A stretch of 64,000 nt of DNA from the NCBI GenBank assembly GCA_945898055.1, contig CAMDGV010000013.1:1-64000 (forward strand), given 5' to 3'. Numbering within the stretch: the stretch's first letter is position 1; every line of letters begins with the position of its first letter. A program made the translations under genes and the position numbers. The notes under the pieces are model-generated. The model was not told the origin of the DNA. It searched no databases and was given only the letters and a program-made list of their open reading frames with translations. The stretch comes from Akkermansia muciniphila (GTDB lineage Bacteria > Verrucomicrobiota > Verrucomicrobiia > Limisphaerales > UBA9464). Below, one piece after another: positions 1 through 8,858 of the stretch.

Positions 1-444
1 GATTCGCATCAATCCAGCCCTGCAGCCATGGTAAATCCCCGGGCGCAATTTGACGCCCCTGTAATGCAAATTCAGTTTCGATGCGCCGACTGTGGCCCGT
101 ACCGAAGAGATAGTCCAGCTAAACCACCAACAACTTCGGGATGCACGGAGAACTGGGCCGTGCATCCCGTAATTTATTCTGCTCGACGAGAATCAGGAAA
201 GAGGCGCTTTTTGACAGCTTTGGGCAAAGGTGAGAATGAGAATCCGTTTATGGAGATTGTAGGATTTGTTGTATCCCAATTTTTGGTTGGTTGCTGGGTT
301 TGGGCCTGAACTTCTTAGGTGAGATCGGTTCAATTGAGATCGTCGAGCGCTTGCTTGGAATTCTCAGACGAGGTATGTCCATCCTATTGAGTTTAGCAAA
401 ATGAGAGTTTCAATCAGTTTTGTATCGGATGACTCAAAATTTCT
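1..444. other. Gene-free left edge
   Basis: No supportable gene lies here. A 93-codon open frame (28-309, +) has no recognisable domain, no ribosome binding site and a composition that does not look like a protein, so it was left out. The region presumably holds the promoter of the FmdB-like gene that starts at 445, but no convincing -35/-10 pair was seen. A TTGACA occurs near 211 without a matching -10 at the right distance. Confidence 0.5.
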
Positions 445-954
445 ATGCCGATTTACGAATTTGCCTGTTCTAAATGTCGCAAAGTTTTCTCATTCCTGAG
501 CAAACGCATTGCCGTAACGGGAACTCCTAAATGCCCTAAATGCGGTTCTAAAAAACTGAGCAAAGAGATAAGTCGCTTTGCTATGATTTCAGGTGCCCCG
601 GAACCCGTTGCTTCGACCCCAACCGGGGCCGAAGAGGATATGCCGATGCCGGATTTTGAAGATCCAAAGGTAGCAAGAGCCATGTCTGAAATGGAAAATG
701 CAATGGATCATTTGGACGAAAATAATCCGCGGCATATGGCGGTGATGCTTCGCAAGATGAAAGATGTCATGCCGGAGGGTTCGATTCCTAAAGAATTTGA
801 TGTGGCACTAAAGAGACTGGAGGCGGGTGAAGATCCTGATAAAATCGAAGCGGATATGGGCGATGTTTTAGGTGGTTTAATGGGTGACGGGACTCCTTCC
901 GCGGACGGGGGTGATGGGCCATATTCGAAAGACGCCGGGCTCTACGATTACTAG
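445..954 (+). CDS. FmdB-family zinc ribbon protein
   Basis: Small cytosolic protein of 169 residues with an N-terminal FmdB/CxxC_CxxC_SSSS zinc ribbon. It opens with MPIYEFAC, and Cys8/Cys11 and Cys30/Cys33 make the two CxxC knuckles expected to bind zinc. The family is named after FmdB, a proposed regulator of the formamidase operon, but most members have no proven role. The remaining ~120 residues are acidic and Met/Asp/Gly-rich with no domain recognised; many FmdB-like proteins are only 60-110 residues, so this tail is long. ATG start; no strong Shine-Dalgarno sequence. It stands alone, about 200 bases before the DNA repair gene on the same strand. Confidence 0.8.
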   Translation: MPIYEFACSKCRKVFSFLSKRIAVTGTPKCPKCGSKKLSKEISRFAMISGAPEPVASTPTGAEEDMPMPDFEDPKVARAMSEMENAMDHLDENNPRHMAVMLRKMKDVMPEGSIPKEFDVALKRLEAGEDPDKIEADMGDVLGGLMGDGTPSADGGDGPYSKDAGLYDY

Positions 955-1152
955 GAGTTGATTTGAACGAGGGGAATTGGAGCCATTCGCTGAGTTGACA
1001 GAAGTGCCTGGTAATCACTTGTAGTCGCCAGAGGAAGTCCCTTCTTCTTCTGACCCCAAAGTTCATTGATCTATTTGTTCAACGCTCGCTTAAGTCCAGT
1101 GATCCACTTATTGACCCTCTCTGATTCTGAGTTTGTTGACCTGCGTCAGCGG

Positions 1153-1677
1153 ATGAATTGGGGCTGGGTTGAAAGCCCTTTTGGGTTGTGTTCGTTGGGT
1201 TGGACAAAGCAGGGGATTGTTCATTTAGCTTTTCATGCTGATTTTACCGATCGCAATGTGCACAGGCCTACCTTCAGTCACCGAAGCCAAGACTGGGCTT
1301 TGCTTGATTCAAATCGCGATGACGCGACCGCTCAGACTTTCGGCAACCGGGTTTATCAGCCCGAATTGTTTCTCACTCCATTGACTGTCTTGGTTGGTGG
1401 AACCGTTTTTCAGAGGACGGTCTGGCAGGCTTTAACCCAAATACATTGCGGCAGCGTCGTTAGTTATCGCTGTTTAGCGCAAAAAATTGGAAATCCGAGA
1501 GCGGCGCGCGCGGTTGGGGCAGCCTGTTCAGCCAATCCAGTTGGGTACCTGATTCCTTGTCATCGGGTGATTCTAGCATCGGGAGGCATTGAAGGATACC
1601 GCTGGGGAACTGATCGCAAAATGAGGATGCTTGAGGCCGAGGGTTTGCGCGCTTATTCTCACCCGTCGGCACCGTAA
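1153..1677 (+). CDS. ogt: Methylated-DNA--protein-cysteine methyltransferase
   Basis: Suicide repair protein that moves the alkyl group from O6-alkylguanine to its own cysteine. The C-terminal DNA-binding domain is clear: FQRTVWQAL, then the helix-turn-helix recognition stretch NPRAARAVGAAC, then the active-site motif IPCHRVI with acceptor Cys136 (numbered from the ATG at 1153). The frame is open from a TTG at 1066, which would add 29 residues of no recognised family. The ATG at 1153 gives 174 residues and a start (MNWGWVESPFG) that fits where Ogt proteins usually begin, so it was preferred. The gene converges on the EgtD-like gene 75 bases downstream. Exact start uncertain; function firm. 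Confidence 0.88.
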   Translation: MNWGWVESPFGLCSLGWTKQGIVHLAFHADFTDRNVHRPTFSHRSQDWALLDSNRDDATAQTFGNRVYQPELFLTPLTVLVGGTVFQRTVWQALTQIHCGSVVSYRCLAQKIGNPRAARAVGAACSANPVGYLIPCHRVILASGGIEGYRWGTDRKMRMLEAEGLRAYSHPSAP

Positions 1678-1752
1678 AGACTCTCTATAATTCGGTCGTT
1701 TTCCCCCAGAGTCTACCCCGTTAATCCGTTAGGGTACTGATAACCCTCGCCT

Positions 1753-2823
1753 TCAGGTTCGCTCAAAAAGAAACACGCCTTCCTGCATCGATGGATCGAC
1801 TTTCTGGAAACGTAACGCCAAATCGTGATCAGAGGCGAGCGACTCAACCGCCCTTGTGGTCATACGCAGACTTTCAAAGGCACAAATGGTCTGGCCCGAT
1901 TTCCAAATGACTGGGGTTAAACCAGGTAATTCGACGCGGGTTGGCATTTTTGGTTGCCACTCGACTCGAATTCGCGCCATTTGAGTTTCATTTTTACGAA
2001 CAGGTTCGACCTTATAAAAAACTTCATTGGCAACATTTTGTAGACCGTGAAGTTCGAAGAAAGCAGCGATCCATTCGCGTGTTTCACAGTTATCATACTG
2101 AGGCAGAATGGATGGAAGTCCGAGAGCAATTTCCCCTTCTGAAGCCAGGTTTGCACTGACCACCAAATAATCTCCAGGAGTCGTCCAAGCACGCATTAAA
2201 CTCCAAGCAGCAGTGATGGGTAAGTTGGGTAAAAGTCCGAGGAAAAAAAGGACCCTTCGAAGAGGGGGACGGTTATCGCCAAGGCCATTAGACGCCACTA
2301 ACGAGTGACACCAGTTAGGTTGGCCCAGATTTGCCTCCAGATCGATGACCCCCGCATGCGTGCGGCACCATGGGGAAATTCGCTGGTAACTAACCATGGC
2401 CAGCGTGGGACTGATATCGAGGAGCAAAGCGACTTCAGGCGGTTGCCTTACTGCTTTCAGACAACGGTCCTCTTTTTGTCCACCCCCACATCCCAATGAG
2501 ACAAGAGCCCAAGGTTGCCCTTGGATCTTGTGGCTCAAGGCTTCAAAAAATGTGTCGTAGAGGTCTTGGACTGTTGAACATTGCCGTGCCGGTGACCACG
2601 TTTCGTGCACCGCTAACCATTTCGACGCTTGATAGGGGGAGGTGTAGAGCTCTCCTGTTGGAACCGTTCCGGATTCAAGGGATCGATGCAATCGTCGAAC
2701 TTGCTGGTCAGGCCGGACTGATGCATCCATCCAGAGCGGTACTCCTCCAGATTCAGGGAAATCAGGCCTCAGAGCCGCTGTTGCCGATCTGTTTACTGCC
2801 GACACAGGAATCAATTCGTCCAT
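1753..2823 (-). CDS. EgtD-like (histidine-type) SAM-dependent methyltransferase
   Basis: Protein of 356 residues resembling the Methyltransf_33 family, whose known member EgtD trimethylates the alpha-amino group of L-histidine in ergothioneine synthesis. Visible features are a SAM-binding loop VSLGCGGGQKEDR, a second strand ending LLLDISPTLA (acidic residue for the ribose), and a FFLGLLPNLP segment where EgtD proteins usually have an FLGSTIGNF-like motif. The C-terminus (GVFLFERT) is in the place of the usual terminal strand. No EgtB-type sulfoxide synthase is adjacent, so ergothioneine synthesis cannot be claimed. It could instead be a methyltransferase with another amino-acid-like substrate. 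The family call is moderately sure, the substrate unknown. Confidence 0.65.
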   Translation of the reverse strand: MDELIPVSAVNRSATAALRPDFPESGGVPLWMDASVRPDQQVRRLHRSLESGTVPTGELYTSPYQASKWLAVHETWSPARQCSTVQDLYDTFFEALSHKIQGQPWALVSLGCGGGQKEDRCLKAVRQPPEVALLLDISPTLAMVSYQRISPWCRTHAGVIDLEANLGQPNWCHSLVASNGLGDNRPPLRRVLFFLGLLPNLPITAAWSLMRAWTTPGDYLVVSANLASEGEIALGLPSILPQYDNCETREWIAAFFELHGLQNVANEVFYKVEPVRKNETQMARIRVEWQPKMPTRVELPGLTPVIWKSGQTICAFESLRMTTRAVESLASDHDLALRFQKVDPSMQEGVFLFERT

Positions 2824-3081
2824 TTTGTGCTCAATTCAATCGAATGGGGTTAAGCTTGGAACGAGTCAGTTTCCGATTCCAAGTGTCATTACTCCCGATT
2901 TTTCCGCGACGAAGTGATCTTGGGTGTTGGATAGGTGCGAAAATAAAAGGGCCTTGCTAAGAGGATCCAGCTTGGACTTGCGACTCGGACAGTCAATCGA
3001 TCAGAGCAGGTTCTCATCCTAGACTTGCCAAAGTGGAGCAATCAGGAGCATCTCATCGGGCGGATTCGGTTCAAACTGATC

Positions 3082-4068
3082 ATGTTGTTTCTTTCTCGTA
3101 ATTGGTTTCTTTTTTGCCTGCCGCTCAGTGTCGGTTTGGCTTTTTTCTTTCCCACAGTGGGTGCCGCTCACGGGTGGCTTCAATCGCAGTCCACGACCAA
3201 AATTGCGGTCGTTTGCATTTTTTTACTCCAAGGATTGACCCTTCCTTCTTCCACCTTGAGGAAAGGGCTCACCGACTGGCGATTGCATTTGCTGGTTCAA
3301 GGGGTGACTTTTCTTGCCTTTCCTCTCATCGGCATTGGGTTAAATCAGCTTTTGGGACGCTTCCTGCCCCCGGATCTTGCCCTCGGCTTTCTTTATCTTT
3401 GTGTTCTTCCGTCCACCATATCTTCTTCTGTCGTTCTCACTGGGGTGGCCGGTGGAAATACTGTGGGCGCTCTTTTTAATGCCGTTCTGTCTAATGTTCT
3501 GGGAGTTTTTATCACTCCCCTCTGGATTGCTTGGCTCCTGCGGAGGGAAGGAACTTCGCAGCCTCTGGGTCCTCTTTTTATTGAAATTCTGAGCCTGCTG
3601 TTGGCTCCCTTAATCCTCGGGCAACTTCTTCGCCTGCGCCTTTCGAGATTTATGGATGGCCGCAAAAAAATTGCAGCTAACTTAGCGAGCGGATGTATCT
3701 TATATCTTGTCTTTGCCGCCTTTTGTAATTCGGTTCAATCCAAACTGTGGACGCTCCAAGGACCGAGTGTTCTGGCCCTTGCCTCTGCAGGGGTTCTTCT
3801 TCTTTTTGTGATCGTAGCGGGACTGACCGAAGTTGCTTCGCGCCTGTTAAAGTTGAATCGAGCCGATCACTTGGCTGCCGCTTTTTGTGCCCCGCAAAAA
3901 ACCTTGGCGTCGGGTCTTCCCATGGCCAAAATCATCTTTGATGGACACCCTGCCTTTGGTCTGATCGTGCTGCCTGTGCTGATTTATCATCCACTCCAGT
4001 TGTTCGTCTGTGGGCTTTTAGCCGTTCGTTGGGGACGTTTATCCGCTGAGTCAAAGTCGTCAGAGTAA
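3082..4068 (+). CDS. SBF-like bile acid:sodium symporter family transporter
   Basis: Inner-membrane carrier of about 328 residues with roughly ten hydrophobic segments. It starts near NWFLFCLPLSVGLAFFFP and includes the family pattern VVCIFLLQGLTLP, then a Ser-rich crossover LPSTISSSVVLTGVAGGN and a C-terminal CAPQKTLASGLPMAK. These match the SBF-like group that includes YocS and eukaryotic SLC10A7, rather than true bile-acid carriers. The Gln-Lys-Thr near the C-terminus is typical. The frame is open from a TTG at 3025, but the ATG at 3082 puts the first transmembrane helix close to the N-terminus and was preferred. Substrate unknown. The gene lies 47 bases before ubiD on the same strand and may share a transcript with it. 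Confidence 0.78.
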   Translation: MLFLSRNWFLFCLPLSVGLAFFFPTVGAAHGWLQSQSTTKIAVVCIFLLQGLTLPSSTLRKGLTDWRLHLLVQGVTFLAFPLIGIGLNQLLGRFLPPDLALGFLYLCVLPSTISSSVVLTGVAGGNTVGALFNAVLSNVLGVFITPLWIAWLLRREGTSQPLGPLFIEILSLLLAPLILGQLLRLRLSRFMDGRKKIAANLASGCILYLVFAAFCNSVQSKLWTLQGPSVLALASAGVLLLFVIVAGLTEVASRLLKLNRADHLAAAFCAPQKTLASGLPMAKIIFDGHPAFGLIVLPVLIYHPLQLFVCGLLAVRWGRLSAESKSSE

Positions 4069-4115
4069 AGTCTCGAATCCTTGGCTCTGATTCATTCCGA
4101 TGATAGTCTTGGCCC

Positions 4116-5642
4116 GTGGCTTTCGATTCCTTTAGTGACTGGATTGAACATCTGGACCGAGCAGGTGAATTGCGTCGTATTTCCTACCCGGTAGCGACCG
4201 AGTTGGAGATGACCGAAATCGCCGATCGGGAAATGAAAAAACCGGGCGGTGGTCAAGCGCTTCTTTTCGAAAAACCCACCGTCAATGGCGTTATTTCGCA
4301 GTTCCCTGTAGCCATGAACACCCTCGGTTCTTGGAAACGGATGGCGATGAGCATGAACGCTCTTCGCGTGGATGATGTTGCTGCTGAATTAGGGGGGTTG
4401 ATGAAAGCAAAGCCGCCGTCCTCCATAAAAGAAGCGATGAAGTTACTCGGGCTTGCGCTCGACTTGCGGCACGCCAAACCGCGTCGGGTGAAGACCGGAC
4501 CTTGTAAGGAGGTTATCCATCGCTTCGACGCGCCGGCATCTCGCACTGAACCGTGGCCCGATGCGCCTAATTGGCAGAAGCCGGAATCATTGAACCGACA
4601 ACCACCGACCCTTCTTGATCTGCCAATTCTTCGGTGTTGGCCTCTCGATGGGGGGCGTTTTATGACTTTGCCGTGTGTGGTCACTCGGGATCCAGATACC
4701 GGAGACCGTAATCTCGGGATGTACCGAATCCAGATCTACGATGATCGGACCACCGGTGTTCATTGGCAGTTGCAAAAGGTCGCCGCTCGGCACGGCCGCC
4801 GCTACTACGAGACGGGTAAACGAATGCCAGTAGCGCTCTTTCTGGGGGGGGATCCAATGTACCCCTTCGCGGCCACGGCACCTTTACCCGATGGACTCGA
4901 TGAATTTTTGTTAGCGGGCTATTTGCGAAAAAAAGCGGTAGATCTAGTTCAGTGTGAAACCAATGACCTAGAGGTCCCGGCGAACGCTGATTTCGTGATC
5001 GAAGGTTATGTGGACCCGATCGAACCCCTGCGAATGGAAGGTCCTTTCGGGGATCATACCGGTTACTATACTTTACCCGAGCCGTATCCCGTTTTCCATG
5101 TCACAGCGATTACTCACCGCCACCATGCCATTTATCCAGCGACCATTGTTGGTATTCCTCCGATGGAAGATTTCTATATCGGCGCGGCCTCCGTGAAGCT
5201 GTTTCTGCCTATTTTCCAAATGAACTTTCCTGAGATTGTCGATATCGCACTCCCGGCTGAAGGGACCTTTCATAATCTTGTCTTTGTCTCCATTCGAAAG
5301 ACCTATCCCTATCAAGCTTGCAAAATTATGCATGGTCTGTGGGGGATGGGTCAGATGATGTTCACGAAGTATATCGTGGTGGTAGATCACGACGTTGATG
5401 TTCACACGACCTCTGAAGTTTTGTTCCATCTTTTTGCCGATACCGATCCTCAACGAGATAGTCTTTTCACTCGAGGCCCCTCGGATGTCCTGGATCATGC
5501 AACGAACGAAATTGGCGTGGGCAGCAAGATGGGATTTGATGCCACCCGCAAGCTGCCGGGTGAAGGCTTCAAGCGATCCTGGCCACCTTTGATCCGCATG
5601 GATCCTGCGGTGAAGGCAAAGGTGGATCAGCAAGGCCTTTGA
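4116..5642 (+). CDS. UbiD-family (prenylated-FMN) decarboxylase
   Basis: Cytosolic decarboxylase of 508 residues in the UbiD family, which uses prenylated FMN to decarboxylate aromatic or alpha,beta-unsaturated acids. The family block EGPFGDHTGYY is intact, as are the downstream HVTAITHR and PIFQMNFPEIVDI blocks. In respiratory quinone synthesis UbiD removes the ring carboxyl group, and menaquinone pathways of the futalosine type also use a UbiD-like enzyme, so a quinone role is likely for this organism. No UbiX flavin prenyltransferase is next to it. Translation probably begins at a GTG (4116), MAFDSFSDWIEHL, the usual family N-terminus; there is no Shine-Dalgarno sequence. Substrate not provable from sequence. 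Confidence 0.85.
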   Translation: MAFDSFSDWIEHLDRAGELRRISYPVATELEMTEIADREMKKPGGGQALLFEKPTVNGVISQFPVAMNTLGSWKRMAMSMNALRVDDVAAELGGLMKAKPPSSIKEAMKLLGLALDLRHAKPRRVKTGPCKEVIHRFDAPASRTEPWPDAPNWQKPESLNRQPPTLLDLPILRCWPLDGGRFMTLPCVVTRDPDTGDRNLGMYRIQIYDDRTTGVHWQLQKVAARHGRRYYETGKRMPVALFLGGDPMYPFAATAPLPDGLDEFLLAGYLRKKAVDLVQCETNDLEVPANADFVIEGYVDPIEPLRMEGPFGDHTGYYTLPEPYPVFHVTAITHRHHAIYPATIVGIPPMEDFYIGAASVKLFLPIFQMNFPEIVDIALPAEGTFHNLVFVSIRKTYPYQACKIMHGLWGMGQMMFTKYIVVVDHDVDVHTTSEVLFHLFADTDPQRDSLFTRGPSDVLDHATNEIGVGSKMGFDATRKLPGEGFKRSWPPLIRMDPAVKAKVDQQGL

Positions 5643-6361
5643 TTTGCTTCTGAGGGATGTCTTGGCGGCGGTTCAACGGTGGGAAGAAAAGCTTTTCGAG
5701 AGGAGGGGGCAGAAACTTTGTAATATCTTACCTGACCGCTTTTTGTCTCAGACTAATTGGGTTGGATGCGGCTATTTTTAGCGAACTGAAGCGTAAAGGA
5801 GTCAGTTCTGAATGGCCTTTGTTAGAGCCCACTACTTTCTGGCCTAGACGTTTGCGTCTAGGCGGATTGGGGAAAGTTTCGAAGATAAAACGCCTAGAGA
5901 GGGCCTGCATTGGGCGCAGGAGTTCTGGGGTTTGCTGCCAGTGATCGATGACTTGCGCGAGCGCCTGGAACTGTTCTTGGGATAGTGCTACGGAAACGGA
6001 TTTGGCTTTGACCTTGCGAGTCCATTGGTACGAGGGCCGCCGGTACTTGGTCCGTGATCAGGCGCGTAGCTGTGGCCGATCCAGCCGATCTGAGGGCCAA
6101 AGGATTAAACGATGGAGGAGGCTCTCTGTTCCTCCTCAGTGATGTCGCGTGCGAGAAAGCCCTTGCCACCTCGTTTTACTTGCGCCGCTTCATCTTACCC
6201 TCCACGTCAAAGAAGCAATTTCCTGTCAATAATTGGACGAACATCACGGTGGGAGCCGAGGGCACGGTGTTGGGGGATTTGTCATCGGGTTAAGCTTTTA
6301 TAAAACTGATTCACCCTGAGGGCTGACTTCAGGCGGCTTTTAGGATTAACTCGTGGGGCCG
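5643..6361. other. Gene-free stretch with coding-like fragments
   Basis: About 720 bases between ubiD and tyrS without a supportable gene. Short open frames exist on both strands, but none has a known domain. Two fragments look faintly protein-like: one ending GLLPVIDDLRERLELFLG just before a TAG near 5985, and a later frame reading LNDGGGSLFLLSDVACEKAL (about 6100-6160). They lie in different frames, as expected for a decayed gene, but no family was recognised. A perfect 9-bp hairpin lies at 5842-5863. The tyrS promoter must be in the right part; no clear -35/-10 was seen. Confidence 0.4.
5842..5863. repeat. Perfect 9-bp inverted repeat (hairpin)
   Basis: GCCTAGACG (5842-5850) and CGTCTAGGC (5855-5863) are exact reverse complements around a TTTG loop. 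There is no T-run after either arm, so it is a poor intrinsic terminator. It could be an RNA hairpin in the ubiD 3' region, an operator, or the end of a lost element. A partial copy of the right arm (CGCCTAG) occurs at about 5890. Confidence 0.6.
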
Positions 6362-7660
6362 ATGAACATTTTGGATGAACTGCGCTGGCGTGGGCTCTTC
6401 GCCGACTGCACCGATACCGATGCCTTGACGACACGCCTCGCCGAGGGGCCCTTGACCTTATACTGTGGCTTTGACCCCACGGCTGACACTCTGCATGTCG
6501 GTAATCTGGTGCCGCTCTTGTGTCTCCGACGCTTTCAATTAGCGGGCCATCTTCCAATTGCCTTAGCAGGTGGGGCAACGGGGATGATCGGAGATCCTAG
6601 TGGTCGATCAGCCGAGCGAAATCTACTTACATCGGAGGTTCTTCAACACAATATCGCATCAATTAAGGGGCAACTCGCTCGATTCCTCGACTTCGAGGCT
6701 CCGGGAAATCCAGCTCGATTGGTGGACAATTACGACTGGTTTTCACCAATTTCGTACCTCGAATTCCTCCGCGATGTGGGCAAGCACTTCACGGTAAATT
6801 GGATGATTGCCAAGGAATCTGTGAGGTCCCGAATGGAAGATCGGGACAATGGTATTAGCTACACCGAGTTTAGCTACATGCTGCTGCAAGCGTATGATTT
6901 TTATTACTTGCGCAAGGAAATGACCTGCGAATTACAGATCGGCGCGACCGATCAATGGGGAAATATTACCGCTGGATCGGAGCTTTGCCGTCGCCGCTTG
7001 GGCACGACCGTCTGGGGACTGACCCTTCCTCTCCTAACCAAAGCGGACGGCACAAAATATGGTAAGAGTGCCTCGGGGGCAGTGTGGTTAGATCCTAAAC
7101 GAACCAGTCCCTATCGCTTCTATCAATTCTTTGTGCAGAGCGACGATCGCGACATCATCAAACTACTAAAAGTTCTTACCTTTCTTTCTCAAGAGGAGAT
7201 TGTCGCTTTGGAGTCCGAATTGGTGGCTAACCCGGGTGCTCGAGCTCCGCACAAGGCTTTAGCTCGAGCCGTAACCGATTTAGTTCACGGTGAGGCGGCG
7301 ACCTCAGAGGCTATTCGGGCGAGTGAAATTCTCTTTGGCGGCGACCTCACCGGAGTGGGGGAAAGCACTTTTAATGAACTTCTAGGCGAAGTACCCACTC
7401 ACTTTGTGGCAGCGGATCGCTTGGAAAATGAGGGTATGCCCCTGCTTGAACTCTTGGTTCAAGCCGGGCTTTGTGCCAGTAAGGGACAGGCTCGAACTGA
7501 CATTCAAGGGGGTGGAGTTTCCGTCAATAACGTTCGATCAACCGGTGTCCAGCAACATCTGACCTCCATCGACTTGCTGTTTGGCCAGCATCTCCTTCTC
7601 AGAAAAGGGAAACGAAATTATGTGGTTGTGACTGTGAAAAAGGATTCCGCAATGCTCTAA
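6362..7660 (+). CDS. tyrS: Tyrosine--tRNA ligase
   Basis: Class I aminoacyl-tRNA synthetase charging tRNA-Tyr. Residues 33-48 read LYCGFDPTADTLHVGN, the TyrRS version of the HIGH motif (His45-Val-Gly-Asn48). The KMSKS-type loop is KYGKS at 232-236. The tyrosine pocket block YDFYYLRKEM and GATDQWGNI are present. A C-terminal S4 RNA-binding domain covers roughly the last 70 residues (LVQAGLCASKGQARTDIQ and onward). At 432 residues it is a normal bacterial length. A GTG at 6353 is three codons upstream, but the ATG at 6362 (MNILDEL) is the more usual start. No T-box leader was seen. It is flanked by gene-poor DNA and probably transcribed alone. Confidence 0.95.
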   Translation: MNILDELRWRGLFADCTDTDALTTRLAEGPLTLYCGFDPTADTLHVGNLVPLLCLRRFQLAGHLPIALAGGATGMIGDPSGRSAERNLLTSEVLQHNIASIKGQLARFLDFEAPGNPARLVDNYDWFSPISYLEFLRDVGKHFTVNWMIAKESVRSRMEDRDNGISYTEFSYMLLQAYDFYYLRKEMTCELQIGATDQWGNITAGSELCRRRLGTTVWGLTLPLLTKADGTKYGKSASGAVWLDPKRTSPYRFYQFFVQSDDRDIIKLLKVLTFLSQEEIVALESELVANPGARAPHKALARAVTDLVHGEAATSEAIRASEILFGGDLTGVGESTFNELLGEVPTHFVAADRLENEGMPLLELLVQAGLCASKGQARTDIQGGGVSVNNVRSTGVQQHLTSIDLLFGQHLLLRKGKRNYVVVTVKKDSAML

Positions 7661-7919
7661 ACGAAAGTAAAACTCGTCTTTTTAAATAACCTCCATTTAC
7701 AGGCGGACCCGGGGGGCATATTCTCCGTCTTCAACCCTGCAATCCTTGCCTAATGGACCTTTCTATCGACACCCTTGAAGTTAGTTTTGAGGGTTTTCCT
7801 GTTAGAATACTGCTCTGGCCACTTCGGCATCGGGCCTTCTTTCAGCTGGTTTCAGGGTGTTCTGATGGACGTATTTCTTGTTTCTAAATTCTGCGTTAAA
7901 ACCTCCAATTGACATCACT

Positions 7920-8816
7920 ATGATCCGTTTCTTTTCCAGAGCATCTTTTGCCGCCATCGGAGGAGCTTTGGCCTGGTCCCTCGTGGCGCAGGCTGCGGAT
8001 GCCCCCATCAAACACCGGCTCTTATTCACCGAATACGGTCAAGGCCCAAACCGTTTCATCGAGTTGGACAAAAATGGGAATCAAATTTGGGAATTCACTC
8101 CCCCGAGTACGACCGTTATTTTTCAGGTTTTGACCAATGGAAACATTCTATTTGGCTACGGGGGCAAGCCGACCGGGGTGCGTGAAATTACTTCACGAGG
8201 GAAAACTATTTTTGATTATCAGAGTCAATCTAAACAAGTGTTTGGCACCGAACGTTTGGCTAATGGGAACACACTCGTAGCCGAGCAGGGGCCTCCGCAG
8301 GCGGTCGAGGTCGATGCCAAAGGTAAAATCGTCCACATAACCCCGCTGCTGACCAGTCAGTCAGAGTATCATCTGCAGGTTCGCAATATTCACAAACTTG
8401 CCAATGGCAACATCCTCGCTGCGCACGAGGGGGAAGGGGCGGTGCGCGAAGTAGATCCTCAGGGGCACCTTGTCTGGGAGTTTACGGGGGTGACCAATGC
8501 CGGGGATGCGCAGCGACTTTCTAACGGGAATACCCTGATTTCTTGCGGCACACAAAAGCGGGTGATCGAGGTCACTCCAGATAAAAAGATCGTCTGGGAG
8601 TTCGGCCCGAACGATGCCCCAGAACTCAATCTGACCTGGGTTTCTAGCCTGCAACAGTTGAAAAATGGCAATCTCTTGATTGGTAATTTTCTACGCGGTC
8701 AAGAGGGCCACGGCGCTCATGCATTTGAGGTTTCGCGCAAGAAAAAAGTGGTCTGGAAATGGACGGATCATACTTTTATTAAATCGCTGACCACGGTTCG
8801 GGTCCTCGGCGAATAA
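7920..8816 (+). CDS. Secreted beta-propeller protein (PQQ-like/arylsulfotransferase-like repeats)
   Basis: Exported protein of 298 residues. The signal peptide runs about MIRFFSRASFAAIGGALAWS through VAQAADA. After it come at least five copies of a propeller-type unit in which a strand such as QVLTNGNILF, ERLANGNTLV, HKLANGNILA, QRLSNGNTLI or QQLKNGNLLI is followed by an EVD..G..VWEF strand. The LxNGNxL signature is typical of PQQ-like and arylsulfotransferase-like propellers that are common in PVC bacteria and mostly unstudied. The frame is open from 7878, but the ATG at 7920 places the signal peptide at the N-terminus. It sits 42 bases before the dehydrogenase that begins the catabolic block and may be its first gene. 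No active site can be assigned. Confidence 0.75.
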   Translation: MIRFFSRASFAAIGGALAWSLVAQAADAPIKHRLLFTEYGQGPNRFIELDKNGNQIWEFTPPSTTVIFQVLTNGNILFGYGGKPTGVREITSRGKTIFDYQSQSKQVFGTERLANGNTLVAEQGPPQAVEVDAKGKIVHITPLLTSQSEYHLQVRNIHKLANGNILAAHEGEGAVREVDPQGHLVWEFTGVTNAGDAQRLSNGNTLISCGTQKRVIEVTPDKKIVWEFGPNDAPELNLTWVSSLQQLKNGNLLIGNFLRGQEGHGAHAFEVSRKKKVVWKWTDHTFIKSLTTVRVLGE

Positions 8817-8858
8817 TCGAGCACTCTGCCTCTTGAGATCACTTCCGAATTTGTCTTT

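Noticed and set aside
28-309. 93-codon open frame at the left edge
   Set aside because: No domain, no ribosome binding site, and unlikely composition.
1753-2823. Ergothioneine biosynthesis locus
   Set aside because: No EgtB-type gene is adjacent and the key substrate motifs are not clear enough.
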